Positions 1 to 10,870 of a DNA stretch of 64,000 bases are shown one piece after another. A model generated the notes under the pieces. The model did not search any database. It was not told the DNA's origin and saw nothing but the letters and a program-made list of their open reading frames with translations. Within the stretch, counting starts at the first letter, position 1; the number at the start of each line of letters is the position of its first letter. The translations under genes were made by a program, and so were the position numbers. This DNA is from Halocaridina rubra (taxonomy: Eukaryota > Arthropoda > Malacostraca > Decapoda > Atyidae), in assembly GCA_037179515.1 (NCBI GenBank), contig JAXCGZ010022646.1:293501-357500 (forward strand), given 5' to 3'.

Positions 1-186
1 TATTTTAATGTATTTTTACGTTTACACTGTATAAACCCTCCCTGTACTGTTAAAAAAAACACCCTTTACATTATAAATAACAGCAAGCAATGTATTTTTT
101 TATGAAAGTGATAGGAAAACTTACCGTGAATGAGCTGATGATGACTTGACATACATAGGTACAGTATTTTACAATAATTTTTACGT

Positions 187-336
187 TTACGTAAAATAGC
201 GGCCGACATCCACAAACTTTTTTCCTTCTTTCAACATATCTAAGAGTTTCACTTTATCTACAATGGTTAACATTTTCCTTTGCCACTTAGGCTCACTAAA
301 AGAAGCCTTAGAAGATGAAGGATGCTTGGGAGGCAT
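187..336 (-). pseudogene. Tigger/CENP-B-type transposase N-terminal fragment
   Basis: An ATG at 336-334 on the minus strand opens a 49-codon frame that ends in a TAA at 187-189. The product starts MPPKHPSSSK and continues with KMLTIVDKVKLLDMLKEGKK followed by FVDVGRYF. This is the usual opening of pogo/Tigger transposases, whose CENP-B-like helix-turn-helix binds the element's ends. Only about the first helix-turn-helix survives and no DDE catalytic region follows, so this is a dead fragment. It is too short to name a family, but the basic-helix pattern is characteristic. Sequence 1-186 on its far side shows no other recognisable coding. Confidence 0.6.
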
Positions 337-383
337 TGCAAAGGTTAAAATATGCGAGTAAAAAAATCACAAGCAAAACATAT

Positions 384-908
384 TAATAAGCACAACGTGA
401 ATGGCGCACACGAGTGAGGCAAGAAAATGGAAGATGGTGGAAGCCTTTGTCCGAAACGCTGATAGCGGTATTGTATTTTACACGTTGCAATACTGTTAGT
501 ATTTATGTTTTTTACTAGTTTTTACTGTTTTATTATTCTTAGGCTAAGAAATCGTTTTTTTTATCAATAAAATCTTGAAACTACTGGAAATATAAATATA
601 TATGCTAGCTCACGTAGCTACGACCCCAATACATTGTACGCTATCGAACACAAGGAAGACGTTTAATAAGCACTACGTGAACGGCGCACATGTGAGTTAG
701 ACTGAACGAGTCTTTGTCCAAAATGCTGATAGCGGTATCGTATTTTACATGTTGCAATACTGTTAGTATTTATGTTTTTTACTGTTTTATTATTCTTAGG
801 CTAATAAATACGTTTTTTTATCAATAAAATCATGAAACTACTGGAAATATAAATATATATGCTAGTTCACGTAGCTGCGACCCCAATACATTGTACGCTA
901 TCGAACAC
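384..908 (+). repeat. Direct repeat of about 250-270 bp, two copies
   Basis: Copy one (384-652) and copy two (664-908) share long runs, including GCAATACTGTTAGTATTTAT, the stretch around GAAACTACTGGAAATATA, and the closing TACGCTATCGAACAC. A degenerate third piece, with TTTATGTTTTTTACT and TTTTATTATTCGTAGGCT, lies at 1137-1247. There is no coding potential. The copies differ by small indels and substitutions, so the duplication is not recent. Confidence 0.75.
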
Positions 909-1329
909 TATTTCGCATGATGCAATACTGTGAATTATACTGTACGTACGTATATCATTCAGTTATTAGTACAATGTATATTAATTTAAAATTCATTTAC
1001 TTATTTGATGATTGTACAAAATCTATTGTATTTATTCATTGTAATTTGGACAAAATATTCCTTTTGTAAAGATTATACTGTACTTTTCAAAAGAGGTGGT
1101 CAATAAACGTATCTATCTATCTATCTAGCTATATAAATTTATGTTTTTTACTATTTTTTACTGTTTTATTATTCGTAGGCTGGGAAATAATTTTTTTTAT
1201 CAATTAGATGAAATTTTTTTTTTCAATAAAAAAAAATGAAAATACTGAGATTTGTATATACCCATGAAATAAAATAATAATTTATAAAAAGAAAAACCGC
1301 GATACAGTGAGAACGCAAACCAAGAAACG

Positions 1330-1975
1330 CTGTTTGTTCTTAATGCTCATCCACATACTGTACTTAGCACTTTTTCCATTCTCCATAATATCCGATCACA
1401 TGAAGCGATAGAAGAGGAGGATGTGGGAAAACGAACCTCTATCTGCAAATGTTTTACCGCCTCCGTATCAGCTGATGCACCCTCACACGCTATTTCCCTG
1501 ACGATATTATATTGCAAGTTTGTTGGCTGTTTGTTCTTAATGCTTTTTTTCCATTCTCTTCATAATATCCAATCGCATTAAGCGGTAGAAGAGGAGGAGG
1601 ATGCGGGAGAACAAACCTGTATCTACAAATGTTTTGCCGCCTCCGTATCAGCTGATGCACCCTTGCACGCTATTTCCCTGATGATATTATATGGCAAGAG
1701 TGTTTTCTGTTTATTCTTAATGCTTTTTTTCAATGCTCTTCATAATATCCGATCGCATTAAGTGGTAGAAGAGGAGGAGGATGCGGGAGAATGAACCTCT
1801 ATCCGCAAACGTTTTGCCACCTCCGTATCAGCTCATGCACCCTCGCACGCTATTTCCCCGACAATATTATATCACAAGTTTGTTTGCTGTTTGTTCTTGA
1901 TGCTTATTTTCCATTCTCTTCATAAAATCCGATCGCATTAAGCTGTAGAAGAGGAGGAGAATGGCAGAAAAGTGC
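1330..1975 (+). repeat. Satellite-like tandem repeat, unit about 180 bp
   Basis: Units begin with CTGTTTGTTCTTAATGC (or a one-base variant) at 1330, 1527, 1707 and 1887, giving spacings of about 197, 180 and 180 bp. The fourth unit is cut off near 1975. Each unit contains GAAGAGGAGGA and the conserved CCTCCGTATCAGCTGATG. There is no open frame across the array. It lies upstream of the first visible polycystin exon and is either intronic or intergenic. Confidence 0.8.
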
Positions 1976-2154
1976 CTCCGAGGCAGTCAACTATTTACTA
2001 AAATGAAAACTTTTTTTCGAATTTTTTTGCATGGCCATTATTCGTGTACAGTATATCGTATATTTTTACTATTATTTTTTAGGGGCGTTATTCCAGTTTC
2101 GCGGATTATAAACACGCATAAAAAGTGAACTAGGTGTATATCTATTTACAAGAG

Positions 2155-2326
2155 CCAATTTCTCCTTTATTAGGGGGTGGCTGAGTCAAAGCAAAATACC
2201 TTGACTCTTTGTGGGAGGAATATCCAGCTGAGACTCCTAGTGTCCCTCCCTCTGTACCAATTAGTCGGCGTTTACGACGTGCAGGGTAACACAGAGGGAA
2301 TATTCTTTCCCTCTTCCTTCAGGGGG
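2155..2326 (+). repeat. Dispersed repeat family B, copy just upstream of polycystin exon
   Basis: GGGGGTGGCTGAGTCAAAGC and the following CCTTGACTCTTTG also occur at about 32805-32845 and, on the other strand, near 27890 and 58810. The distal part around TACGACGTGCAGGGTAACAC resembles minus-strand sequence near 30900. An open frame starting at a GTG at 2177 runs through this repeat into the polycystin exon, but it is repeat sequence and not part of the protein. Confidence 0.65.
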
Positions 2327-2366
2327 AATAATGATAATAATAATAATAATAATAATGATAATAATG

Positions 2367-2455
<89 letters not shown>

Positions 2456-2484
2456 TACAATAATTATAAGAATAGTAATAATAC
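2327..2484 (+). repeat. (AAT)n microsatellite
   Basis: About 43 AAT units with scattered GAT variants, then a decayed tail. In one frame it would encode poly-asparagine and in another poly-isoleucine. It ends about 18 bases before a good splice acceptor (pyrimidine tract, then AG at 2501-2502), so it is intronic. Confidence 0.9.
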
Positions 2485-2502
2485 CTCTTTCCTTTTTTCC
2501 AG

Positions 2503-5500
2503 ATTTGCAGAAAATCTCTTAATTCTCAATAAACCTCCAACAGGGGGTATATGTACCTTAGACAAGCAGAATGGGTATGCGCTCATAGATACTTTCTTTG
2601 CACAGTGTTTAAGCTGGGTTGATCCTGAAACTCTGGGCATCAGTACCTATGCCTTTTATATCCGTTATAACGGGACTGTGGGTACCGTCAAAAAAACATT
2701 AGTGGCTTCAAGCAGCAAGTCTACGAATATGGTATTCCCCGTTGGTAATTTTGAGGTCAGGGTAGAAATTTGGGACGTGATTGGTGCATATACAGATGCC
2801 TTCATTGGTAATGTAAATACCACAATGCCATCGGAAGATCAGGTCAATGACTTCAACCTTACGACTAAACTCCAATATCTATCTGATGTTGGAGACCAAA
2901 CTACTATGGCTATGTTGTTGATGGCAGCTGGTTCTATTAGAGAAAATGCAGACTGGCTTAGCCTGAATTTAACTAGCTTTAACATGACTGACCCATCCAT
3001 GGTCAGCAAGATCAAAGAGCTTGCCAAAATGAATTTAGATTCTCTGAAGTTAGCAAGTTCTACCATGGATTTTGCAACCCTTCCCCAGATTAACGTAGGA
3101 GCAGGAGTACTGCAGTCAGCCGTGGATGGAGTCCTCAATGAGGAACTAGCTGCAATGACTGTCGACATGGAAACGAGAGATATAGCCTTGGACTTCTTGA
3201 CGAAGATGACAGATCAGTTAGATCAAGTTACCGTTTCGTCGCCTCAGGAAATGGTGCCTTTCGTTTCCAATTCTATGAATACCATCAGTGCTCTTATGAA
3301 AGGTATCAATTTGATAATCAAGAATCCCGAGAGACTACCACCAACAGATGAAGATGCTGCTGTCAACTGGGATTACGAAGTTGATTTGGGCGATGACTTA
3401 GAAATGGTGATTCCGCTGGACAGGGAAGCTCAGTTACGACAAAATGTTTTGGACACTACGAAATTGAAAGCCAAAAAACAAGTCGACAGAATGATGGGAA
3501 TCATAGATAATCTGAGTACAAAAGTACAAAAGAAAATTGTGACAGGGGAGGCTGTTACAGCCCAGACAGAAAGTGGGGCATCTGTCATCATTGCTAAAGT
3601 AACTGAGGAAATCTTGAGAGATGGCATGCAGATAGATCCTAAGGACGGTAAAAATGCATCTGTAAAATTCCCAAAACATTTTTGTCCTTCTCACTACAAT
3701 ACACCCGATACTGATTGTAAACAGATTTTGGGAATTACTGCTGTTGTGTGGCCTACCATAACGCATGTTTTCCCAGATAGCACAGCACTCCTCAATAACA
3801 AGACGCGGGTCCTAAATATAGATGTGTTTATACGAGAAGAGCGTGTAGATGTAAGCAACGAATCTACTCCCATCATCCTGGAAATTCCTAGAGAGCCAGA
3901 AACCTTGCCACCTCCATTATATGTAAACTCAAGTGATGCCTTACACAGTGTAATTCCATTTGTGTACCATAACTTTGATGTCAATAAAACTTACTCAGCT
4001 TATACTATACAGATAATGCCGGTGGATCCCCTGCCAGAGCAGATGGTCCTCTTTATAAGTCACAAAAAGATGCCCATTCCGTCTAAGTATGACCAGATAT
4101 ATTTGGTTAAAAACCTGTATCTCAATGAAAATGGAAGCTATGAGCATTTTGTGAATTCTGAAGAAAATAACAATAGAATTGGGAGGTTCTTTTTGGCTAT
4201 AGCAGTTTTAAAGAATGGTATAAACTTCCAGGAAATCTTAAATGGTAGAAATATGACTGCTGATGACTTTCAGGAATTTTCAATGCAATATGCATTACGT
4301 GCTTATTCATCAGGCTGCTATTATTACAATGACCTAACGGAGCAGTGGAACGGGAAAGGCTTATCCGTCATTGATATTACTGATAAAAAAATTGTTTGCG
4401 CTACAAAACATCTCACACCCTTTGGTTCCGGATTTTTCCCCGTTCCAAACACAATAGACTTTCAGTATGTTTTTGCAAATGCAGGTTTTACTGATAATTT
4501 GACTTTGTATGTGGTATTAATCCTCCTTTTCGTCCTCTATATAATTATGATGCTTTGGGCTCATTACATGGATAAGAAAGACATAGAGCATCGAGGTGTT
4601 ACTCCCCTTGAAGATAATCAAGTTGAGGACAAATACCTGTATGAGATGACATTTACTACAGGACCTGACAAAGATGCAGGTACTGACTCAAACATCCAGT
4701 TCGTTGTCTCTGGAGAGTATGATGAAACTGATGTACGGATACTCCCACCTTCCAATGGCAAAAGATATCATCGTTACAGTGTCGATGCCTTTGTCATGGC
4801 TGTCCCTGGCCCCTTGGGAGACATCAATTATTTGCGTATATGGCATGACAACAGTGGTTTAAGACCATTTGATAATTGGCAACTCCAAAGCATAGTGATG
4901 AGAGACTTGCAGACAAGACAAAAATTTGTATTCAAAGCTGATTCTTGGTTAGCTTTTGATCGCAGTGGAACAGTTGATGTCACTCTACAGCCTACTGAGC
5001 ACCAAAAACTTCAATCATTTACGAGGGAATTTTATTACGAAGGGAATAGAAGTGCTAACCAAGACAATATTTGGATGTCCATTTTCTTGAGACCCGTAGG
5101 GTCAAGGTTCAGCCGAAAGGAAAGAGTTTCAATTGGAGCTTTATTCCTGTATCTCTCACTTCTTGTTAATGCTGTGTGGTACCAATCTCTTTCTGATTCT
5201 CCTCGAAGTGGAATGTTTGAATTTGGACCACTGACCATCTCAGCTGAACAGTTCATTACAGGTGCAATAACCGGATGCATTGTCTATCCATTTACTCTTC
5301 TTCTTATCATCATATTCAAGAGAGCAAGGCCCTATCGTTTGAAGAAGTGTAGAGCTCTGGAGGCCATTGCAAAGCAGAGACGGGAAGATCTGGAAGAAGA
5401 AATGCCTGTCAGTGAAAATATAATCAATAACTACGATATGTACGATTCCAGTTCCCCTAAAAATCCCAGCAAAGATAAGAATACAGTGAAATGCATTCCC

Positions 5501-5818
5501 TGGTGGACACGATGGGTGGCTTGGCTATTGCTATTAGCTGGCATTGCTGGTTCCATATTCCTCTGCTGGTCTTATGGCATCATGTGGGGCGAGATTAAGA
5601 CTGTGAAGTGGTTCTCGTCTTTCTTCTTCTCGTTTTTAATATCCCTTCTTATAGTACAGTGGTTAAATGTTCTTATCGTTACTACATTCAAAATGGCGTG
5701 TTGTAGAAAAGACGAAATTACCATTGAAGATATTGACTGTGATGAAGAACTGCCAGAACTTGACTATGACGAAGAATGGAAACACGTCAAACCCATGGAT
5801 CCTGCTAAACGACGGAAG
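2503..5818 (+). CDS. Polycystin-1-like gene, exon with REJ-like region, GPS, PLAT and first five membrane segments
   Basis: Numbering residues from 2504, the start FAENLLILNKPPTGGICTL matches the opening of REJ (receptor for egg jelly) regions, which extend to about residue 600. A GPS-like motif lies at about residues 605-645: it keeps the paired cysteines and the HLT cleavage tripeptide (H at 4409) but shows only one of the usual two tryptophans. Segment one (LYVVLILLFVLYIIMML) is at about 666-688. A PLAT/LH2 domain (YLYEMTFTTG through RIWHDNSG to WLAFDRSG) is at about 710-830. Segments two to five lie near 875, 920, 1001 and 1035. The donor is AAG|GTTTGT at 5818/5819. Reading on past this donor gives an in-frame stop at 5837-5839. 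Confidence 0.88.
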
Positions 5819-8800
5819 GTTTGTGCGATAATATTGTAGTTTAATGTCTCACAGCTTTTGGTGTACATTGATGATGTGAGTTCTTATAAATTACTTTATA
5901 GCTATTTGTTTGGAGACGAAGCTTGGCTCTGATACTTGCCTCAGACAGTCAGTAATATCTTTTAGATTAAGACTTAACTGTATTTCTGTTCATTGGAAAT
6001 GAAATTTGTTATTAACAGTCAGTTAGTCATAATACCTTGTAGTATAATGCTTTACTAAATATCAAGTATTTAATGCATACTTTTTGTCAGATATTAAACA
6101 ATCACAAGTAGTAAAACCGTAGCATACTTGAAAAGTAACTTATACATCTACGTCACATGTTTTCAAATTTGATTTCATCATCATCATCAAGTCCTTCAGC
6201 TTCTCCCATCAGGATTCTCCAAGGTGGATCAGTCGTCTCCATATCGCCTTAGCCACTGCTTCCTCCTCCATTACACCACACACCCTCTTGTCCTCCCTCA
6301 TTGTATCCACAAACTTCCTCTTTGGACTATGTGTCCCCATCCTTTTTATTCCAATTCACATTATTTTGAATACTTCCAGAACCCAGACTTTGAGATGAAG
6401 ATTTAATTATTTAACTTATTAATTGATCAGAACTAAATTAATTTGAAATTTAATTGAGGCATTTTTTGTAGGTACACGATATAGGAGGAGTTGATCCCAC
6501 TGAACCCAGCGTGGCTGCTCTTGTAACTCGCCTGAAGAAGAGACGAGAAATGATTTTCATTCTAAGAGATATTGGAGGTTACTGTCTCTTCTTGGGAGTT
6601 CTGTCTGTTTTAGTGTCTGGGAGAACTGACTACAATGCATTCTTGTTGCAGCAGCAGTTATCCAATTCTTTCATTTCAAATAATCGAGAAATCAATTTTG
6701 GTACCCAGGTATGTACATAACAATTTTATTGCCTGCAAGTTGAGTATGTTATGAAAATTTTGTATCTTGTAATGAAGTGTGATACGAGGGCACTGTAGGG
6801 GTATTCTTATTTATAAGACAAGTCACTTAACCTACCTAACCTAACAGTTAGGTAATTAACTCTAATATGGGGTTTATTCATCCTAACAAGAATAAAAAAA
6901 TTTTTTTTAGGAAGGACTGATATTAAGCTTGATAAAAAGACTGAATATATTAAAAAAATCAACCATGGACTTAAGAAAAGGGGTTTCCTTATTATAGGAT
7001 TCGAAGTACAGGTAATATTCTACTTCCCTGTTTAAAAGTTAAAGGAATCACCAAAATATACTTAAAGGTATAATACCTGTAGTATAATCTTCTCTATGTC
7101 TTTAATTTAAAGAGCCGCAGTTGACTGCAGTTTAATGACTTAGATTCCTCTTTAGTAGGTAGGACGAAGTCCTGTCTCATTATTCCTTCTTATTTCAATT
7201 GAGGTGGACAAAGACAGGTTGGAGCTGTGGAATTAAGGCAGGATGCCTTTCCTTACATCGTGTGTAGGGCTCAAACGCGAGTTTGTCACTTCCCAAGTCG
7301 AGCACTCTAATCACTGATTCGCAAAGGTTCTCAACTTAAAGGCCCGTCATACAGACAATGTGGAAAGAAACTGCTAATAGTGTAGTATTCTATCCTTACA
7401 TATGACCTTCTTCTGCCGGGGTCACTAGGATGACCCTAACCAAAGGAAAAAAAGTCCAATATTACAAATAATAAAACTGGCTTCCCTTTAGCTTATTGTA
7501 ATTGTTCACTTAACAGTTCACAGTTATAAGGGCCATATACAGTGAAAAAGACAATATATATACGTATATATTATGTCGAATAATCGGTGTATGTTCACAA
7601 TAATCATTAGCTTTTTCATAATGTATCTCCTGGGCAGTGCCTAGATTTGCTTATTGATTTTCAGAATGGAGATTACATGGAAATTATTAAATACTTAGCA
7701 AATTAGTGGGATATGCAATAATACGTGTAATAATGGGTGTTCTTCATAAATAATCATATTAATTCCATTTTTTAATTTTTTAGCAACATTTTAGTGCAGT
7801 GGTAGCAACAAGGGCTGGTAATATGCTGGCCACAGGTTCGGTCCTGGATTGGGGTTGAATTACTTTTCAGTGTCTCATGTCATTACCTAGTAATCTGAGC
7901 AATTAATTGAGGGCCTGATTATTTTCTATAGGTCTACCAGATTATTCAGCCATTTCCTGGAGATCACAGGACCCACGTGATTGGGAAGGGGGCCTGGGTC
8001 CCGGGTATGTGGTTGGTATATTCTTGGGCTCTAGTGCTATCACTGTTCTTTGCTTCTTCCACTCATTTCAGACCGTTATTCTTTAAACTTTCAATCCCAG
8101 TAATATACTGAAGTCATTGGCATTATTTTATATACCATAGGTTGGTACATCCGATGATTTGTGGAACTGGATTAAAGAGGTTGTGATGAGCGAGACCAGA
8201 GCTCAGCGTTGGTATAATAATGAGCCCCCCTACGGTTTAAGAGGATTTATAGGAGACTACAGCAGTAGAATGATGGGATACGCCATCATCCGGCAAGTAA
8301 GAGTGGATCCAGCAAAGTGTAAAGTCGTCAAGCCGTTAAATCGACTGATTAACAGTTGCTCTGGTTCAAGAGGTTTAGAAATAGAGGAATCAAAAAGCTT
8401 TTGTGATGACTGGTATACTCTCAAGGCTAATTCTACCAAAAGGTGTCTGTACGATGAATTCAATTACTACACATCAACAGATTTGGAAACGTATGGGCAA
8501 ATGGGGAGACTAGGAATGTATGGAGGTGGTGGCTACGTAATACGTTTAAAAGGTGCTCAGAAAGACTTACAACAGAAATTTGAAGAATTACAGAGTTTGA
8601 ATTGGATTGATAGGATGACGCGTGCAGTCATTCTTGAATTCTCCGTGTTTAATGCTAATGTCAACTTCTTTGCAACATGCTCGGTCATGGCAGAGTTCAA
8701 CGAAGGTGGAGGGGTTGTGGCCAAGTGGAGATTTGAGCCCATTAGACTTCTGAATCATACTGGAGCTTTTGGTTTTATTGTCTTTGCCAGTGAATGCACG

Positions 8801-10435
8801 TTTGTCGCTGCAACGGTAATTTTCACACTGAACGAGCTCTGGAAAATCAAGAAACAGAAGTGCAAATATTTTACTTCATACTGGAATATTGCTGAACTTT
8901 GTATCCTCTTCACATCCTACGTGTGCATTGGGATGTATCTCTACAGATATTTTTTGACTCGAGCAGCCATAGAGAAGTTTAATAAGACGTATGGAAATGG
9001 GTACGTTAGACTCGACTCAGCAGCGCTAATAGACCAGGTGTACATCAACCTTATTGCCATTGTTGTTTTCTTCTCCATCTTGAAACTCATTAAACTCTTA
9101 CAGTTCAACAAGAGAATGGATGTTTTAGCTGTAACCATTCGTCTCTGCTGGGACGAGCTGTCCATATTCTTGATTGCTTTTGGCATCATTTTCTTTGCCT
9201 TCAGTTGTATCTTCTATTTCATATTCACAGCAGCTATTGAAAGTTTCTCCAGAGTCCTTTCCTCTATCGAGACAAGCTTCTCTATGATGATGGGTAAGTT
9301 CGATTTTCAAGAGATGAATGAAGCTAATCCTCTCTCGCCTATTCTGTTCTTCATATTCTCGGTCATGAATAGCATGATACTCATCAACATCATGTTAACC
9401 ATAATCCTCAAAGCCTTTAATGACGTCAAAATTGAAATAGCCAAAAAGGAGAACAAGTACGATGTCATTGATTTCATCTGGTCTCTGATGAGAAAGACAA
9501 TGAGAATGGAGGTAGAACAGGACAACTCCGTAAATCCTAACGTGAATATCAAGTCTCAAAAGAAATCGGAGCCAGATTTTGATGAAAATACAGAACAACT
9601 TCCTGACAAGGTAGGTTTAGATGCTTGTTTGTTTCAAATAATGGGATTGGCTGAGTCAAAGCAAAAACATTATTTTTATTACAGGAAAATACAAGAGGGG
9701 ATTCCCAGTCCCCTCAGTCCAATCCTTTTAGTTGACTTCTACATCACATAGGGTAATATGGAGGGAGTATACATGCCCTTCTCATATGTGCTGAATATTT
9801 TTATTCATGTGTACTAAATTTGATAGATATATACTGATACAGTCATTTTATACTTTTTAGATTCTTATGGAATCAAATATTTTTAAGATGTGGCACAGGT
9901 CTCTTAAAAGTACTAACCAGATGACATGCAAATTCACTTATCTCTATTATTACATGGCTTAGACCTATGCACCATTGTCCTTGGCAATGTGTATCACTGT
10001 TATTCAGCGACTGAGAACTATGTCATAAGGTGCTTGGTAATGCAATTCACAGATATGCAATGGCTGAGAACTATGTGTCATGGTCCTTGGGCCATGTGTC
10101 TCATAGTTATGCTATGGCTGAGAACTATGCATCATGGTCCTTGGCAATGCATATCTTTGTAATGAAACTGTCCCTTGTGAATATGCATTCAGGAATTAAA
10201 GATTTTTGCAGTAAAACACCTGAAAATCTACTTGAATATCTTATTTGTCTTGTTTTAACAGGTCAGCCAACTGATGAATTACATCAGTCAGACATATTTC
10301 GATGGGAAGGTCAATCTGAACGACCCAAATGCAATAAAGAAGATTATGCAGAGTACAACTCCATCATCTAAGGGACGTCCCATCACAAGTGTGAACAAGC
10401 AAGTGGGATCAAGAAAAGTTTTAAACAGTGATTAA
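2503..10435 (+). CDS. Polycystin-1-like membrane protein, 5'-partial, four exons
   Basis: Exons 2503-5818, 6472-6708, 8141-9610 and 10262-10435 join in phase 0 at all three junctions, each with GT/AG introns, and end at a TAA (10433-10435). They give about 1731 residues of a polycystin-1-family protein: a large ectodomain, GPS, PLAT domain, 11 membrane segments and a polycystin channel domain. Known relatives act in mechanosensation or chemosensation, often in cilia, and pair with polycystin-2. The N-terminus is missing: exon one begins with the last base of a split codon after an acceptor at 2501-2502, and no upstream exon was recognised. Intron 2 (6709-8140) holds two SINEs and intron 3 (9611-10261) a repeat and a minisatellite. 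It could equally be called a LOV-1-like or PKD1L-like protein, because subfamily assignment needs a tree. Confidence 0.9.
5819..6471 (+). other. Polycystin intron with dispersed repeat
   Basis: The intron runs from GTTTGT to TTTTTGTAG. At about 6180-6400 it carries a repeat with CTCCATATCGCC and ACACCACACACCCTC. The same block recurs at about 11130-11290, so it is a dispersed element of unknown class. Nothing else is recognised. Confidence 0.6.
6472..6708 (+). CDS. Polycystin-1-like gene, exon with membrane segment six
   Basis: A 79-codon exon between TTTTTGTAG and CAG|GTATGT. Basic residues (LKKRREM) precede the hydrophobic stretch YCLFLGVLSVLVSG, which is the first segment of the channel half (S1 equivalent). 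The exon then enters the extracellular polycystin domain. Length and phase are exact multiples of three, which supports the join to both neighbours. Confidence 0.85.
6780..6870 (-). mobile_element. Fragment of TTAGG-bearing MITE in polycystin intron 2
   Basis: The stretch with ACAAGTCACTTAACCTACC and CTAACAGTTAGG matches the middle of the inverted-repeat elements at 17017-17178, 28678-28875 and 58169-58316. Its terminal repeats are not clear here. Confidence 0.4.
7183..7327 (-). mobile_element. tRNA-derived SINE (family S1), polycystin intron 2
   Basis: Read on the minus strand, the family has a tRNA-like head (pattern AGTGGTTAGAGC, then a B-box-like GGTTCGAGCC or variant), then GGAAGGGCATCCAGCCTTAA, a line resembling CCCCAGCTCCAACCTGTC, and a tail near GGGGATTAATAGTGAC. 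This copy shows the reverse of the head at about 7300-7320 and AGGTGGACAAAGACAGGTT at its tail end. The tRNA ancestry is my reading of the A- and B-box-like motifs. Confidence 0.65.
7789..8055 (+). mobile_element. Second SINE-like element (family S2), polycystin intron 2
   Basis: The head AGTGCAGTGGTAGCAACAAG resembles a tRNA A box. About 33 bases later ACAGGTTCGGTCCTGG resembles a B box. The body (CCTGGAGATCACAGGACC, GGGTCCCGGG) differs from family S1 and no second copy was noticed in the window. It could instead be a degraded tRNA-like repeat of another class. Confidence 0.4.
8141..9610 (+). CDS. Polycystin-1-like gene, channel exon (polycystin domain and last five membrane segments)
   Basis: A 490-codon exon from the acceptor TACCATAG to the donor AAG|GTAGGT. 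The first 190 codons or so are the extracellular polycystin (TOP) domain, with NEPPYGLRGFIGDYSS, the family signature MYGGGGYVIRL and several cysteines. Five membrane segments follow: GFIVFASECTFVAATVIF, the stretch around LCILFTSYVCIGMYL, INLIAIVVFFSILKLI, IFLIAFGIIFFAFSCIF and ILFFIFSVMNSMILINIMLT. Between the last two, the pore helix and filter read FSMMMGKFDF, where polycystin-2 proteins have LGDFDF. A cytoplasmic tail begins with ILKAFNDV. No EF-hand is visible, as expected for the polycystin-1 type. Confidence 0.9.
9648..9781 (+). repeat. Repeat family B copy in polycystin intron 3
   Basis: GGCTGAGTCAAAGCAAAAAC followed by GGGGATTCCCAGTCCCCTC matches the copies at 2155 and 32785. A reading frame from the preceding exon continues into it to a stop at 9749-9751, but the donor at 9611 is the likelier end of the exon. 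Confidence 0.55.
9957..10162 (+). repeat. Minisatellite, unit about 54 bp, nearly four copies
   Basis: GGCTGAGAACTATG or a variant recurs at 10011, 10064 and 10118 with a less similar first unit from about 9957. Each unit includes GTCCTTGG and an ATGCA-type end. It lies wholly within polycystin intron 3. Confidence 0.8.
10262..10435 (+). CDS. Polycystin-1-like gene, last exon
   Basis: After the acceptor TTTTAACAG, 57 codons encode VSQLMNYISQTYFDGKVNL and a basic, serine-rich tail ending VLNSD, then TAA. This is the cytoplasmic C-terminus. It is short, with no clear coiled coil. The phase matches the previous donor. 3' UTR follows, but no AATAAA was seen close by. Confidence 0.75.
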   Translation, partial: VSQLMNYISQTYFDGKVNLNDPNAIKKIMQSTTPSSKGRPITSVNKQVGSRKVLNSD

Positions 10436-10870
10436 ATGACTTACACTTGCCTCATATAACATTCATTTACTTAATAGGGATTTTATTGTATGCAGTAAGT
10501 AGACTTTATTTTTAGAAACTTTTACAATTTTATTCCTTAACACTACAACTCTTAGTTATTATACCTGTGCTTCGTATTCAGTTTTATATTTATTGTAGTT
10601 ATTGTAGATAAAATATAAATTCTACAGACATACCACTTAACACAGGTTTCCATATAGTACATTACTGAAACCAAGGAAAATATTTTGAAAACATTTTTCC
10701 CTCATGTATGTCTATTTTTCTTTAGAGAAAGAGAGAGAGAGGGAAAATACACTTTCCTTGGAATAGTGCAATACTTATTATCAGTTCTTAGTGTTTCACT
10801 GACTACATGACTGGTAGACAACGAGTCTGCTACCTTTGATATTTTAATCCCAGTGTTTTATATATCAAAA

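Noticed and set aside
2177..2502. Poly-asparagine N-terminus for the polycystin protein
   Set aside because: It begins at GTG, lies in a dispersed repeat and a microsatellite, and is cut off by a splice acceptor where the REJ similarity starts.
7550..7590. AT palindrome near ATATATATACGTATATAT as a regulatory site
   Set aside because: Short AT palindromes are expected by chance in DNA of this composition.
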